From Croceicoccus bisphenolivorans (lineage in GTDB: Bacteria; Pseudomonadota; Alphaproteobacteria; Sphingomonadales; Sphingomonadaceae): 64,000 nt of DNA. Shown piece after piece: positions 1 through 9,436 of the stretch. The translations under genes and the position numbers were made by a program. The notes beneath the pieces are model-generated. The model was given only the letters and a program-made list of their open reading frames with translations, had not been told where the DNA came from and searched no databases. Numbering within the stretch: the first letter of the stretch is position 1; each line of letters starts with the position of its first letter. The stretch covers positions 62,001 through 126,000 of the forward strand of contig NZ_LRSE01000005.1 of the NCBI RefSeq assembly GCF_001634625.1, read 5' to 3'.

Positions 1-5
1 GCCAT
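1..5 (-). CDS. Start of the gene after exbD, probably a second ExbD (partial)
   Basis: Only the first codon and two further bases lie in the window. On the minus strand an ATG at 5..3 is preceded by a strong ribosome binding site (AAGGAGA at 18..12, six bases from the start) and lies 29 bases after the exbD stop codon. In this group exbB is often followed by two exbD copies, so a second ExbD is the best guess. The product itself cannot be seen. Confidence 0.4.
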
Positions 6-34
6 GGAATGTCTCCTTTATCTTGGTTGCGGCG

Positions 35-565
35 TTAGCCGGCCGGGTCGACCGGCGTCGAGATGAAGCCGACGGTCGGGTAACCGGCGGTCTGAATCTG
101 GTAGATCGTGCCGGCCACGCACTTCCACGGGGTGTTAACGTCACCGCGGATGTGGACTTCGGGGATCTTTTCCGGATCTTCCGCCAGCGCCTCGATACCA
201 CCCTCGCGCTTGATGATCGCGTCGAGGCGGTCGAACGCCTTCTTGTTCAACTCGGCCGAATCGACCGGGGTTGCGCCGATGTAAACGCGGCATTCGCCGT
301 TGCGCACCGCGCCGCGGTAGCCCGGTTCACCCGGGCTGATGCCATTTGCGTCCGTCGCCGTGATGGAGATCGAGAGGTTCTCGACCTTGTCTTTCGATTC
401 CTCGGAAACGAGGATCGGCACCTTCAGCTGCTCGATCGACTGGATCGCGACCGGGACCGCGATCAGGAAGATGATCAGCAGAACCAGCATCACGTCGACG
501 AGCGGCGTGGTGTTGATATCCGACATGGGCGTTTCAGCGCCGCCGGATCCCGCAGATATCGCCAT
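35..565 (-). CDS. exbD: Biopolymer transport protein ExbD
   Basis: Inner-membrane subunit of the TonB energising complex, which uses the proton motive force to drive TonB-dependent outer-membrane transport. The 176-residue protein has the family layout: a short cytoplasmic N-terminus, one membrane segment at about residues 22-42 and a periplasmic domain. Asp24 in PLVDVML is at the position of the essential protonated Asp of ExbD. The periplasmic part is longer than in E. coli ExbD (141 residues), as is common in sphingomonads. It follows exbB and tonB on the same strand, about 120 bases after exbB. The start has an upstream AGGATG-type ribosome binding site. Confidence 0.93.
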   Translation of the reverse strand: MAISAGSGGAETPMSDINTTPLVDVMLVLLIIFLIAVPVAIQSIEQLKVPILVSEESKDKVENLSISITATDANGISPGEPGYRGAVRNGECRVYIGATPVDSAELNKKAFDRLDAIIKREGGIEALAEDPEKIPEVHIRGDVNTPWKCVAGTIYQIQTAGYPTVGFISTPVDPAG

Positions 566-686
566 TATCTCATCCTATCTCGTACTTTGCCCGAAAGCCG
601 GGCCTTCATGCCTGAAAGGCTCCCTGCCGCCGTAGCGGGAGGGAGGGACGCGGTATCGCCTGACGCCGCGCCCCTTTCACGTACGC

Positions 687-1457
687 TTACTTCTTGACCG
701 GAGCGCCGGCAGCCGTGGTTGCCGGAGCGGGCTTCTTGGCAGCCGCAGCAACGACGGCCGGCTTCACGGCGCCGCCCGAGTTGATGTTGGCCAGAACGTC
801 CGTCGAGAAGCCCGACAGGTGCTCTGCGATACGCTTGTTGCGAGCCTGCAGGTAGTTGTAGGCAAGCACGGCCGGAACGGCGACGAGCAGGCCGAGCGCG
901 GTCATGATCAGAGCTTCACCGACGGGGCCGGCGACCTTGTCGATCGAGGCCGAACCGGCGATGCCGATCGCGATCAGTGCGCGGTAGATGCCGACCACGG
1001 TACCGAACAGACCGATGAACGGTGCGGTCGCACCGACGGTTGCGAGGAACGGAAGGCCACCGGCAAGGCGGGCGTTGATCAGCGCTTCGGAACGAGCGAG
1101 CGAGCCGTGCAGCCAGTCGTGGGCTTCGAGGCTGTCGGTCATCTTGGCGTGCTGTTCTTCAGCGGCGATGCCGTCATCGACGATCTGGCGATAGGCCGAG
1201 TTCTTTTCCAGCTTGCCGGCGCCTTCGCGCAGCGAACCGGCGCGCCAGAAAGTGGTGCGGATTTCGCGGCCCTGGCGAAGAATCTTGTTCTGTTCGAAGA
1301 ACTTCGTGAACAGGATGTAGAACGAGCCGAACGACATGATGCCGAGAATGACGACCGTTGCGTAGGCGATGAAACCGCCCTGTTCCAGTGCTTCGGCAAA
1401 GCCGAACTTGTTCTGCGGAGCCGCTTCGGCGGCTGCGGCCATGATTTCGATGAGCAT
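687..1457 (-). CDS. exbB: TonB-system proton channel ExbB (MotA/TolQ/ExbB family)
   Basis: Forms the proton-conducting channel with ExbD in the inner membrane. The 256-residue protein has three hydrophobic segments (about 28-50, 135-165 and 178-203). The last two carry the family pattern GTVVGI and the run GEALIMTALGLLVAVPA. The C-terminus is a low-complexity Ala/Lys/Pro tail. The ATG at 1457 was chosen because GAAGGA lies just upstream. A TTG at 1478 would add seven residues but would put that ribosome binding site inside the gene. It sits between tonB and exbD and is likely co-transcribed with them. Confidence 0.93.
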   Translation of the reverse strand: MLIEIMAAAAEAAPQNKFGFAEALEQGGFIAYATVVILGIMSFGSFYILFTKFFEQNKILRQGREIRTTFWRAGSLREGAGKLEKNSAYRQIVDDGIAAEEQHAKMTDSLEAHDWLHGSLARSEALINARLAGGLPFLATVGATAPFIGLFGTVVGIYRALIAIGIAGSASIDKVAGPVGEALIMTALGLLVAVPAVLAYNYLQARNKRIAEHLSGFSTDVLANINSGGAVKPAVVAAAAKKPAPATTAAGAPVKK

Positions 1458-1541
1458 TACGGGATATCCTTCAATCAAATTGGCTATGTTTGGTTCAAAG
1501 AGGGATTGGCCGGGTGCATGGGATGTGCGCCCGGCCCTTGA

Positions 1542-2198
1542 TCAATTGAGCTGGTAGACGATCGTCGTGCTGTACGAACCCGAAGTCGGGTTGCCGTCAC
1601 GATCGAGCGCCGGATTGAAGCGGGCATAGCGGCGCATACCGTCGCAAGCACCTTCGTCGAGCGAAGACGATCCGCTGGAACTGGTCACCGAGCAATCGCT
1701 GACGCGGCCACTCGAATCGACGACGACGCGAACGCCGACGCGGCCTTCTTCCTCGTTACGCAGGGCGCGACTGGGATAGTTTTCCTGGATTCGGCCAGCC
1801 CAGCGACGCTGGTTGTCCGGCGTGGCGCCACGGGCCTGCGAAGGCGCGGGCGGCGGGGCGGGAGCCGGCGGCGGAACGCGCAGCACGGGCGGAGCCGGCG
1901 GCGGGATCGTCGGGATCGTCTGGATCGGCGGCGCGGGGCGCGTGATCTGGACCATCGGGGGAGGGGCAACCGGCGGCGGCGGCAGGACCGGAGCATCTTC
2001 CGGCGGCGGCGGCGGCGGCGGCGGCGGTGGTGGTGGCGGTTCCGATATGTTCACAGCCGTCACGGTCTCCTTCACCTTCTCGATCGCCTCATAGGCGAGT
2101 CCGGTGACGAGAGCGTAGAGAGCCGCGATGTGTATCAGCGCAACGATGACAATCGCGGCAATCTTGTTGCCGCTCATCTGTTGGTCAGCATAGGCCAT
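1542..2198 (-). CDS. tonB: Energy transducer TonB
   Basis: Spans the periplasm and passes energy from ExbB/ExbD to TonB-dependent receptors. The 218-residue protein has an N-terminal membrane anchor (about 13-33), a very proline-rich spacer (about 54-125) with 13 consecutive prolines, and a C-terminal TonB domain (about 135-218) with the pattern YPSRAL..EEGRVGV and a final beta strand TTIVYQLN. The ribosome binding site TGGAGTG precedes the ATG. It is the first gene of a tonB-exbB-exbD cluster. The proline run is encoded by nine identical CCG codons followed by CCA and CCG codons, so it could vary by replication slippage. Confidence 0.93.
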   Translation of the reverse strand: MAYADQQMSGNKIAAIVIVALIHIAALYALVTGLAYEAIEKVKETVTAVNISEPPPPPPPPPPPPPEDAPVLPPPPVAPPPMVQITRPAPPIQTIPTIPPPAPPVLRVPPPAPAPPPAPSQARGATPDNQRRWAGRIQENYPSRALRNEEEGRVGVRVVVDSSGRVSDCSVTSSSGSSSLDEGACDGMRRYARFNPALDRDGNPTSGSYSTTIVYQLN

Positions 2199-2595
2199 TC
2201 AGACGGATCACTCCAAAAAACTTACAGGTATACCCGATTGGGCGCACCCCAACACACGCACAAACCGACAGTCGCCTGCCGGATCGGACGCCTCATCTTT
2301 TCCACCCTGCCGGATCAAGTTTCCGGGATGCATGTTACCGGCTTTGCTCCACCCGACCTGACACCGGACGGAAGAAAACCGTTGAGCACGCACTCGTCGA
2401 TGAGCCGGATCGTGCCCAGCCCCTTTTTTCGGGATTGTTAGCGTTGTTGTCCGAAGCGCGCAATTGCTTTGTGATTAAGGACCGATTCACCGACCGAATC
2501 GTTATGTGCTGCAAAACGTATTGCACCGCTTTGTGCTTGGGGTCGTGCAGCGCTATCGGCCCTTTAGGGGCCGGTGGTCACGAAGCTGAAAAGAC
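2199..2595. other. Intergenic region between divergent tonB and a secreted-protein gene
   Basis: About 400 bases with no convincing gene. It must hold the promoter of the tonB-exbB-exbD cluster (minus strand) and that of the gene at 2596. The only structure seen is a small 6-base inverted repeat (CGGCCC at 2557, GGGCCG at 2568) just before the plus-strand gene. No confident Fur box was recognised by eye. Confidence 0.5.
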
Positions 2596-3480
2596 ATGGA
2601 CGCAAATATGAATATTCGCATTTCCCGATCCGCGATCGGCGCGCTTGCCCTGACATTTTCATCAGGTGCGGTTACGGCTTTGCCTGCATTTGCACAGCAG
2701 TCCGCGCCGGGCGTTTCGAGCGAATCGGTGCCTGTCATGGCTTTTTCGGACCTTGCGGACCTTGCCACCGCTGCCCCGATGGTCGCGATCGTGGAGGTGA
2801 AGAAAGCCTCGCGGCTCGATCCCGAACGCACCGGCCCGGTGAAGGCCGGATGGGCCCGCGCCTATGTCGAGGCGGAGACGAAAACGTTGCTGGCCGGCAA
2901 GGCCGCGATCGGCGGGAAGGTCAAGTATCTTGCCGACATCAAGTTGGACGCGCGGGGCAAGATGCCGCGTATCAGGAAGCAGACGATGGTCGTCTTCGCC
3001 CGCCCCGTCGCGGGCCGGGTCGATGAATTGCAGCTGGTTGCGCCCGACGCGCAAGTGCCGCTGGCCTATGCCGGAGAGGCCCGCGTCAGGGCGCTGCTGG
3101 CCGAAATCGTTTCTGCCGATGCCGCACCTGAAGTGACGGGCGTGCGCGATGCCTATCACACGCCCGGCAATCTGGCCGGTGAGGGCGAGACGCAGATCTT
3201 CCTGAAAACCGCGAACGGCGATCCCGCATCCATCGCGGTGGTGCGCCGCCCGAACGGTCCGCCGCGCTGGGGCCTGTCGACCGGCGAGCTGGTCGATATC
3301 GAGGCGACGCCGCCAGCGCCAAACACTCTGGCATGGTATCGCCTTGCCTGCGCCTTGCCGGCGCAGCTGCCGGCATCGGCACAGATCGCGACCGATCCCT
3401 CACTGCGGCAGGCCGCGGCGCGCGACTATGCTCTGGTTGTGCAGCAGCTGGGGCAATGCGGGCGCCAGCGCGTGTTCTGA
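2596..3480 (+). CDS. Secreted protein of unknown function
   Basis: A 294-residue protein with a typical Sec signal peptide (residues about 1-34, cleavage after ALPAFA) and no later membrane segment, so it is probably periplasmic. No catalytic motif was recognised. The body looks like a soluble mixed alpha/beta protein (for example VAIVEVKKAS and MVVFARPVAG), with two cysteines near the C-terminus. An in-frame ATG at 2608 is an alternative start, and the ribosome binding site is weak for both. It lies upstream of hom with the same direction but 94 bases apart, and is divergent from tonB. Confidence 0.8.
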   Translation: MDANMNIRISRSAIGALALTFSSGAVTALPAFAQQSAPGVSSESVPVMAFSDLADLATAAPMVAIVEVKKASRLDPERTGPVKAGWARAYVEAETKTLLAGKAAIGGKVKYLADIKLDARGKMPRIRKQTMVVFARPVAGRVDELQLVAPDAQVPLAYAGEARVRALLAEIVSADAAPEVTGVRDAYHTPGNLAGEGETQIFLKTANGDPASIAVVRRPNGPPRWGLSTGELVDIEATPPAPNTLAWYRLACALPAQLPASAQIATDPSLRQAAARDYALVVQQLGQCGRQRVF

Positions 3481-3574
3481 TCACACCTGTTCGCGCTTGG
3501 CTCTGGCCTTTGGCGCTCTCCTCGCCTAACGGGCGCGCATACATGCGATCATGACGGCGAGAGACGGAAGAGCT

Positions 3575-4909
3575 GTGAGCGAGACGACCAAACAACCCCT
3601 GCGCCTGGCCCTGGCGGGTCTTGGAACCGTCGGAGCGGGCGTGATTCGCCTGATCGAGACGAACGCCGACCTGATCGAACGCCGCTGCGGAAGGCCGCTG
3701 AAGATAGTCGCGGTCAGCGCGCGCGATCGCGGCAAGGATCGCGGCGTGGACCTGTCGCCCTATGCATGGGAAGACGACATGACCGCGCTGCCTTCGCGCG
3801 ATGATGTGGACGTGGTGGTCGAACTTGTCGGCGGGTCCGACGGTCCGGCACTGACGCTGGCGCGCAAGGCGATTGCCGGCGGCAAGGCTTTCGTCACTGC
3901 GAACAAGGCGATGATCGCTCACCACGGGCTCGGGCTGGCGCGCGAGGCGGAAGGCGCGGGCGTTCCGGTGCGCTTCGAAGCGGCGGTCGCGGGCGGCATT
4001 CCGGTTATCAAGGGGCTGCGCGAAGGCGCGGCCGCGAACGAGATCGAGCGCGTTTACGGCATCCTTAACGGCACCTGCAATTACATCCTGTCCACCATGG
4101 AGGACACGGGTCGCGACTTCGCCGACGTCCTCTCCGAAGCGCAGGCGATGGGTTACGCAGAGGCCGACCCCACCTTCGACATCGACGGCATCGACGCCGC
4201 GCACAAGCTGTCGATCCTTGCGTCGATCGCGTTCGGCACCCAGCTGGATTTCGATGCGGTAAGCACTAACGGCATCCGCCGCGTGCTGGCTGCCGACATC
4301 GCGCAGGCCGATTCGCTGGGCTATGTCATCCGCCTGATCGGCATGGCCCGCGTGGAAGGGACGGAGGACGGCAAGGAACTGCTGTTCCAGCGCGTCCATC
4401 CCTACCTCGTCCCGCGCGATCACCCGCTGGCCCATGTCGACGGCGCGACCAACGCCGTCGTGGCAGAGGGCAACTTCTCCGGCCGCCTGCTGTTTCAGGG
4501 CGCGGGCGCGGGCGACGGGCCGACGGCCAGCGCTGTGGTGGCCGACATCATCGACATTGCCCGCCTGTGGGAGAGTGAGAACGAGATCGACCCGCCGTTC
4601 TCCATCCCCGTTACCGAACTGGATCCGACAGTGCCCGCCGAAACCGGCGACCGCGTGGGCAAAGCCTACTTGCGCTTCATGGTCGCCGACCGCCCCGGCG
4701 TTCTCGCCGAGCTGACCGCGGCGATGCGCGATGGCGGGGTTTCGATCGAAAGCCTGATCCAGAAGGGCGAAGGCGCCGACGGTTCGGTCATGGTCGCCAT
4801 GGTCACGCACGAGGGCGAGGAAGCCTGCGTGGTCAAGGCGCTAGACCTGCTTGCCGGATCGGACAGCCTGACCGAACCGCCGCTGGTGATGCATATCCTG
4901 AAACAATAA
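3575..4909 (+). CDS. hom: Homoserine dehydrogenase
   Basis: NAD(P)-dependent reduction of aspartate semialdehyde to homoserine, a branch point of Thr/Met/Ile synthesis in the cytoplasm. The 444-residue protein has an N-terminal Rossmann motif (GLGTVGAGV), the family segment FVTANKAMIA, the catalytic-domain motif GILNGTCNYIL, and a C-terminal ACT domain (about 345-440, FMVADRPGVLAEL) expected to sense an amino-acid effector. The GTG at 3575 was chosen because GGAAGAG lies five bases upstream. An ATG at 3551 in the same frame has no ribosome binding site. Confidence 0.95.
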   Translation: MSETTKQPLRLALAGLGTVGAGVIRLIETNADLIERRCGRPLKIVAVSARDRGKDRGVDLSPYAWEDDMTALPSRDDVDVVVELVGGSDGPALTLARKAIAGGKAFVTANKAMIAHHGLGLAREAEGAGVPVRFEAAVAGGIPVIKGLREGAAANEIERVYGILNGTCNYILSTMEDTGRDFADVLSEAQAMGYAEADPTFDIDGIDAAHKLSILASIAFGTQLDFDAVSTNGIRRVLAADIAQADSLGYVIRLIGMARVEGTEDGKELLFQRVHPYLVPRDHPLAHVDGATNAVVAEGNFSGRLLFQGAGAGDGPTASAVVADIIDIARLWESENEIDPPFSIPVTELDPTVPAETGDRVGKAYLRFMVADRPGVLAELTAAMRDGGVSIESLIQKGEGADGSVMVAMVTHEGEEACVVKALDLLAGSDSLTEPPLVMHILKQ

Positions 4910-5000
4910 TCGTCCATCGTCGGCCCGGCGCCTTGCTCGACAAGCCGGTCGGGCAGGGCTAGGGCTTGCGCCGAAAATCCGATCAGGGGAAATCAGACAA

Positions 5001-5975
5001 GTGCCCACAGCAAGCGACGTACTCGACCGCGTTCTCGTCCTCGAAATGGTTCGCGTGACCGAAGCGGCCGCCATCGCGGCATCCTATCTCATCGGTCGCG
5101 GTGACGAGAAGGCGGCGGACCACGCCGCGGTCGAAGCGATGCGCAAGGCTTTCGACGAACTCTACATGGACGGCACCGTCGTCATCGGAGAGGGCGAGCG
5201 TGACGAGGCCCCCATGCTCTACATCGGCGAAAAGGTCGGCGGCGCGATCGGCAAGGGGCCGAAGATCGACATCGCGCTCGATCCGCTGGAAGGCACGACG
5301 ATCACGGCAAAGGCCGGCCCCAACGCGCTGGCCGTTCTGGCCGCTGCCGAAGAAGGCTGCCTGCTGAACGCGCCCGATGTCTACATGCAGAAGATCGCGA
5401 TCGGCCCCGGCTATCCCGAAGGCACGATCGACCTGACCAAGAGCCCGACCGAAAACGTGAAGTCGCTGGCGGCTGCCAAGGGCGTCGAACCGCACCAGAT
5501 CATCGCCTGTGTTCTCGACCGTCCGCGCCATGCCGATATCATCGCCGAATTGCGCGCGCTGGGCTGCGGCATCGTGCTGATCCCCGATGGCGACGTTGCG
5601 GGCGTGATCGCGACGACCAATCCGGAAACCACGATCGACATTTACATGGGTGCCGGTGGCGCGCCCGAAGGCGTGCTGGCCTGTGCCGCGCTGCGCTGCG
5701 TGGGCGGCCAGTTCCAGGGCAAGCTGCTGTTTCGCAACGAAGATGAACGCGCGCGCGCGCGCAAGTGGGGGATCGACGATCTCGACCGCATCTATAGCTT
5801 GCGGGACCTTGCCAAGGGCGACTGCATCTTCGCGGCAACCGGCGTGACCGACGGTTCGCTGCTGAGCGGCGTGAAACACCTGAAGGGCGGCAAGTTCACG
5901 ACCGAAAGCGTTGTCATGCGCGCATCTTCGGGCACGGTGCGCTGGGTTCGCGGCGAACATCACCACAAAGACTGA
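5001..5975 (+). CDS. glpX: Class II fructose-1,6-bisphosphatase GlpX
   Basis: Hydrolyses fructose-1,6-bisphosphate to fructose-6-phosphate in gluconeogenesis. It is 324 residues, the usual size of the GlpX family. Family motifs are present: VVIGEGERDEAPMLYIGE (about 54-71) and the metal-binding DPLEGTT (about 94-100). Translation starts at a GTG with AGGGGAAA a little upstream. It follows hom with a 91-base gap on the same strand, an arrangement common in alphaproteobacteria, so the two may share a transcript. Confidence 0.95.
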   Translation: MPTASDVLDRVLVLEMVRVTEAAAIAASYLIGRGDEKAADHAAVEAMRKAFDELYMDGTVVIGEGERDEAPMLYIGEKVGGAIGKGPKIDIALDPLEGTTITAKAGPNALAVLAAAEEGCLLNAPDVYMQKIAIGPGYPEGTIDLTKSPTENVKSLAAAKGVEPHQIIACVLDRPRHADIIAELRALGCGIVLIPDGDVAGVIATTNPETTIDIYMGAGGAPEGVLACAALRCVGGQFQGKLLFRNEDERARARKWGIDDLDRIYSLRDLAKGDCIFAATGVTDGSLLSGVKHLKGGKFTTESVVMRASSGTVRWVRGEHHHKD

Positions 5976-6101
5976 TCGCCGTTCGATCGGCCGCGGCGCG
6001 GGCGGGAGAAATCCACCGCGCCGGGCCAGCCTTTTGTTGCAATCGCGGGACTCGTCGCTAAGGCCGCTCGCATCGGGAATCGGCCAAACGGGAGTCACGC
6101 G

Positions 6102-7037
6102 ATGAAGATCATGTCGGGCAACGCCAACCTGCCACTGGCGCGCGCCATCGCGGGTTATCTGGAAGTACCGCTGACCGACGCGAGCGTGCGCCGCTTCGCC
6201 GACGAGGAAATCTTCGTCGAGATTCACGAGAACGTGCGCGGCGAGGACGTTTTCATCGTCCAGTCGACCAGTTTTCCCGCCAACGACAACCTGATGGAAC
6301 TGCTGATCGGCATCGATGCGCTGAAGCGCGCGTCGGCCCGCCGCATCACGGCCGTGATCCCCTATTTCGGCTATGCCCGCCAGGACCGGAAGCCGGGACC
6401 GCGCACGCCGATCTCCGCCAAGCTGGTGGCCGACATCATCACCCGCGCGGGTGCCGACCGCGTGCTGGCGGTGGACCTGCACGCCGGGCAGATCCAGGGG
6501 TTCTTCGACATCCCGACCGACAACCTGTTCGCCGCGCCCGCGATGGCGGCCGACATCCAGGCCCGTTACGGCGACCAGTCGCTGATGGTTGTATCGCCCG
6601 ACGTGGGCGGCGTGGTCCGCGCCCGCGCGCTGGCCAAGCGGCTCGACAATGCGCCGCTGGCCATCGTTGACAAGCGCCGTGATCGCCCCGGCGAATCGGA
6701 AGTGATGAACATCATCGGCGAGGTGAAGGATCGCCACTGCATCCTGATCGACGACATCATCGATTCGGGCGGCACGCTGTGCAACGCGGCGCAGGCGTTG
6801 CTGGACCAGGGCGCGAAATCGGTCGTCGCCTACATCACCCACGGCGTCCTTTCGGGCGGCGCGGTGGCCAAGGTGTCGAATTCCGCCCTGACCGAACTGG
6901 TCATCACCGACACCATCCAGCCGACCGAGGCGGCCAAGGAATCGGACAAGATCCGTGTCCTTTCCATCGCCACCCTGATCGGCGAGGCTATCCGCCGCAT
7001 CGCGGACGAAAGCTCGGTTTCCTCGCTGTTCGATTAA
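6102..7037 (+). CDS. prs: Ribose-phosphate pyrophosphokinase (PRPP synthetase)
   Basis: Makes PRPP from ribose-5-phosphate and ATP for purine, pyrimidine, histidine and tryptophan synthesis. The 311-residue protein has the class I signatures in order: the flexible loop [17 protein letters not shown], the metal and ATP site [11 protein letters not shown], and the PRPP loop [13 protein letters not shown]. It has its own 126-base leader after glpX. The hisN-type phosphatase and the PRPP-using pathways nearby make metabolic sense, but no operon is implied. Confidence 0.97.
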   Translation: MKIMSGNANLPLARAIAGYLEVPLTDASVRRFADEEIFVEIHENVRGEDVFIVQSTSFPANDNLMELLIGIDALKRASARRITAVIPYFGYARQDRKPGPRTPISAKLVADIITRAGADRVLAVDLHAGQIQGFFDIPTDNLFAAPAMAADIQARYGDQSLMVVSPDVGGVVRARALAKRLDNAPLAIVDKRRDRPGESEVMNIIGEVKDRHCILIDDIIDSGGTLCNAAQALLDQGAKSVVAYITHGVLSGGAVAKVSNSALTELVITDTIQPTEAAKESDKIRVLSIATLIGEAIRRIADESSVSSLFD

Positions 7038-7076
7038 GCGTAGCCTTCCGCCCTCGCAAACAACGGGGGAAGGAAA

Positions 7077-7499
7077 ATGCGAACGATCCTGCTGCCGCTT
7101 GCGCTTGCCGGCATGGCGATGCCGGCCCATGCGCATGGCGATCACGGCATGCCGCCCGGCTCGAACGAGATGCTGCGCGCGCCGGTCACGGCTGCTCCTG
7201 AACTTGAGGTCATCATCTCCGACGTGGTGATCCCGCCCGGCTCACAGGTGCCGCGCCATTATCATCCGGGGGAGGAGTTCCTCTACGTGATCGAAGGGTC
7301 GGCGATCCATATAGAGGAAGGCGTGCCCGACGTGCTGCTGAAGGCGGGCGATGCGCGCGTCATCCCGCCGCGTGCGATCCATGAACCGATCGGCGGGCCG
7401 GAAGGGGCGCGGGCCATCGTCTTTCGCGTGCACGTGAAGGGGCAGCCCGAACGCATTCCCGTCCCGCGCGAGAGCGGGGAACCGCAGCAAACCCCTTGA
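7077..7499 (+). CDS. Secreted cupin-domain protein
   Basis: A 140-residue protein with a signal peptide (about 1-20, ending AHAHG), so periplasmic. A single beta-barrel cupin domain follows. Cupin motif 1 is visible as PRHYHPGEEFLYVIEG (two His and a Glu as likely metal ligands), and motif 2 is near DARVIPPRAIHEP. The substrate cannot be told from the sequence. A good AAGGAAA ribosome binding site precedes the start. The end overlaps the possible early start region of the next gene, which suggests co-transcription. Confidence 0.85.
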   Translation: MRTILLPLALAGMAMPAHAHGDHGMPPGSNEMLRAPVTAAPELEVIISDVVIPPGSQVPRHYHPGEEFLYVIEGSAIHIEEGVPDVLLKAGDARVIPPRAIHEPIGGPEGARAIVFRVHVKGQPERIPVPRESGEPQQTP

Positions 7500-7531
7500 C
7501 CCGCGTGGCGCGCGTGGCATGGGCTGGCGCC

Positions 7532-8314
7532 ATGAACCTGACTGACGATATTGCGCTTGCCGCGCGCCTTGCCGATGCGGCGGGCGCGGCGATCCGCCCG
7601 CATTTCCGCACCGCGCTGGACAGCGACCGCAAGGGCGATGCCACGCCCGTCACCATCGCCGATCGGGAGGCGGAGAAGGTGATGCGCGCAATCCTTGGTG
7701 CCGAACGTCCGACCGACGGCATCATCGGAGAGGAATTCGGCAGCGAGAATACCGGCGCCAGCCGCCAGTGGGTGCTGGACCCGATCGACGGTACGGCGGG
7801 GTTCCTTGCCGGGCGGCCGATCTTCGGCACGCTCATCTCGCTGATGGTGGACGGATGGCCGCTGATCGGGATCATCGACCAGCCCATCAGCGGAGAGCGC
7901 TGGGTCGGCGCGATGGGCATGCCGACGCTGTTCAACGGCGCCGAAATCCGCACCCGCGCCTGCCGCGAGCTTTCCGGCGCGACACTGGCCACGACCGGCC
8001 CGCACTATTTCGACGATCATCAGGGCGAGCATTTCATGGCTCTTGCCGCGCAGACCGATCACAAGCGCATGGTGATGGGCGGCGATTGCTACAACTACGC
8101 AATGCTTGCCTCGGGCCAGCTCGACATCGTGTGCGAGGCGGGGCTGAAGCTGCACGATTTCGCCGCGCTGATTCCGGTGGTCGAAGGTGCGGGCGGGACG
8201 ATGGCGGACTGGCATGGCGAGCCGCTGAACGCCGACAGCGACGGCCATGTCATTGCGCTGGGCGATCCGGCGCGACTGGAAGATGTCGTCGAAGCGCTGG
8301 CCTGCTCTCACTGA
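7532..8314 (+). CDS. hisN: Inositol monophosphatase family protein, probably histidinol-phosphatase
   Basis: Mg-dependent phosphatase of the IMPase fold, most like the HisN histidinol-phosphatases that finish the penultimate step of histidine synthesis in many alphaproteobacteria. The 260-residue protein shows GEEFG, the metal motif DPIDGT with the HisN-like continuation AGFLAG, and a third metal site KLHDFAAL near the C-terminus. The ATG at 7532 was chosen because the upstream in-frame extension has no family similarity. It cannot be separated with certainty from other IMPase substrates. Confidence 0.87.
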   Translation: MNLTDDIALAARLADAAGAAIRPHFRTALDSDRKGDATPVTIADREAEKVMRAILGAERPTDGIIGEEFGSENTGASRQWVLDPIDGTAGFLAGRPIFGTLISLMVDGWPLIGIIDQPISGERWVGAMGMPTLFNGAEIRTRACRELSGATLATTGPHYFDDHQGEHFMALAAQTDHKRMVMGGDCYNYAMLASGQLDIVCEAGLKLHDFAALIPVVEGAGGTMADWHGEPLNADSDGHVIALGDPARLEDVVEALACSH

Positions 8315-8315
8315 G

Positions 8316-8717
8316 ATGAAGCTCTTCCTCTACGGCACGCTGATGGGCGAGGCCGATACCGCGATGTCGCGCTTCGTGCGGGAGCGAACCTTGTCTGTCG
8401 AAACGGCAACGGTGCCGGGCGTGATCTATGCCGTGCCTTCGCCAAGTGGCTGGTATCCGGCACTGCTGCGCGGCCCCGGCAGGGTGCGCGGCGTAGTCGC
8501 CGATTGCACGCTGGAGCGGCGCGATCTTATGCGGCTGGACCGGTACGAGGGGACGGAATACCGGCGCAAGGCGATGCGGGCGCGCACCGCAGATGCGACG
8601 CTTGTGGCACAGGCATGGATCTGGCGCGGGCCGCTGCCCGCTGCGGCGGTGGCGATCCCCGATGGCGATTTTCTGCGCTGGCTGGAGAGTGGCGGCCATC
8701 AGATACTGACAAGCTGA
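8316..8717 (+). CDS. AIG2/gamma-glutamylcyclotransferase-like protein
   Basis: A 133-residue cytoplasmic protein of the gamma-glutamyl cyclotransferase fold. It begins with the family signature LFLYGTLM and has the region DLMRLDRYEGTEYRRKAM, where the Glu of YEG is at the usual catalytic position. Members act on gamma-glutamyl amines or peptides; the substrate here is unknown. The ATG is one base after the stop codon of the preceding phosphatase gene, so the two are probably translationally coupled. Confidence 0.85.
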   Translation: MKLFLYGTLMGEADTAMSRFVRERTLSVETATVPGVIYAVPSPSGWYPALLRGPGRVRGVVADCTLERRDLMRLDRYEGTEYRRKAMRARTADATLVAQAWIWRGPLPAAAVAIPDGDFLRWLESGGHQILTS

Positions 8718-8878
8718 TCGTGACGAGCCGGGACGGACACTGACGCCGATTTTGCGGGGCACCAGTCCTGTTCAAATCATGACAATTGGCCAGTTGGCCC
8801 CGCTTTTAAGCGAAATATTAACCCTGCTGCGCGAATCTGCCTCCCGACCGAAACTGCGACGTAGAGGTCGATTGGATC

Positions 8879-9079
8879 ATGATTGCACTTTACAAGGCCT
8901 TGATACCGGGCGCGCTCTTTTCGTGGATCGTGTCGATGGTACTGCACAACGGCGGCACGACCGGCGGGGCGCTCTACGTGCATACGATGCACATTCAGAA
9001 CGTCTCTTTCCCGTGGTCGTGGATGCTGTTCATCGGCGGCACCGGCCTGTCGTGGTTCATCCTGCAATCGCTGGATTGA
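8879..9079 (+). CDS. Small membrane protein of unknown function
   Basis: A 66-residue protein with two hydrophobic segments (about 6-23 and 45-64) separated by a short polar stretch containing HTMHIQN. Codon usage matches the neighbouring genes. A GAGG sequence lies about 12 bases before the ATG. It stands alone before the L35/L20 genes. Nothing about its role can be told from sequence. Confidence 0.6.
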   Translation: MIALYKALIPGALFSWIVSMVLHNGGTTGGALYVHTMHIQNVSFPWSWMLFIGGTGLSWFILQSLD

Positions 9080-9219
9080 CGCTTCCGCCAGCATAGAGTC
9101 TTGCCATCCGGCCCGCCGCGCTGTAGGGGCGCGCACTTCAACGACACGTGATTCACCGCCGGCCTGGCCAAAAGGGCTGCCAGGGCTGGTTTGGACGTGT
9201 CTCTGACAAGGAGATGAAA

Positions 9220-9423
9220 ATGCCCAAGCTTAAGACGAAGAGCGGCGTTAAGAAGCGCTTCAAGCTCACCGCCACCGGCAAGGTCAAGCACGGCGTCGCC
9301 GGCAAGCGCCACCGCCTCATCAGCCACAACGGCAAGTACATCCGCCAGAACCGCGGCACCACCGTGATCAGCGACGCAGACGCGAAGACGATCAAGAAGT
9401 GGGCGCCCTACGGGCTGAACTGA
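9220..9423 (+). CDS. rpmI: 50S ribosomal protein L35
   Basis: A 67-residue basic ribosomal protein with the standard start [14 protein letters not shown] and the C-terminal [10 protein letters not shown] perfect AAGGAGAT ribosome binding site sets the start at 9220; an in-frame ATG two codons upstream overlaps that site. It is followed 13 bases later by rplT. infC, often upstream in other bacteria, is not present here. Confidence 0.97.
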   Translation: MPKLKTKSGVKKRFKLTATGKVKHGVAGKRHRLISHNGKYIRQNRGTTVISDADAKTIKKWAPYGLN

Positions 9424-9436
9424 GGAGTAACGGAAC

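Noticed and set aside
1813-2094. Gly-rich frame on the plus strand opposite tonB
   Set aside because: It is only the antisense of the proline codons in tonB.
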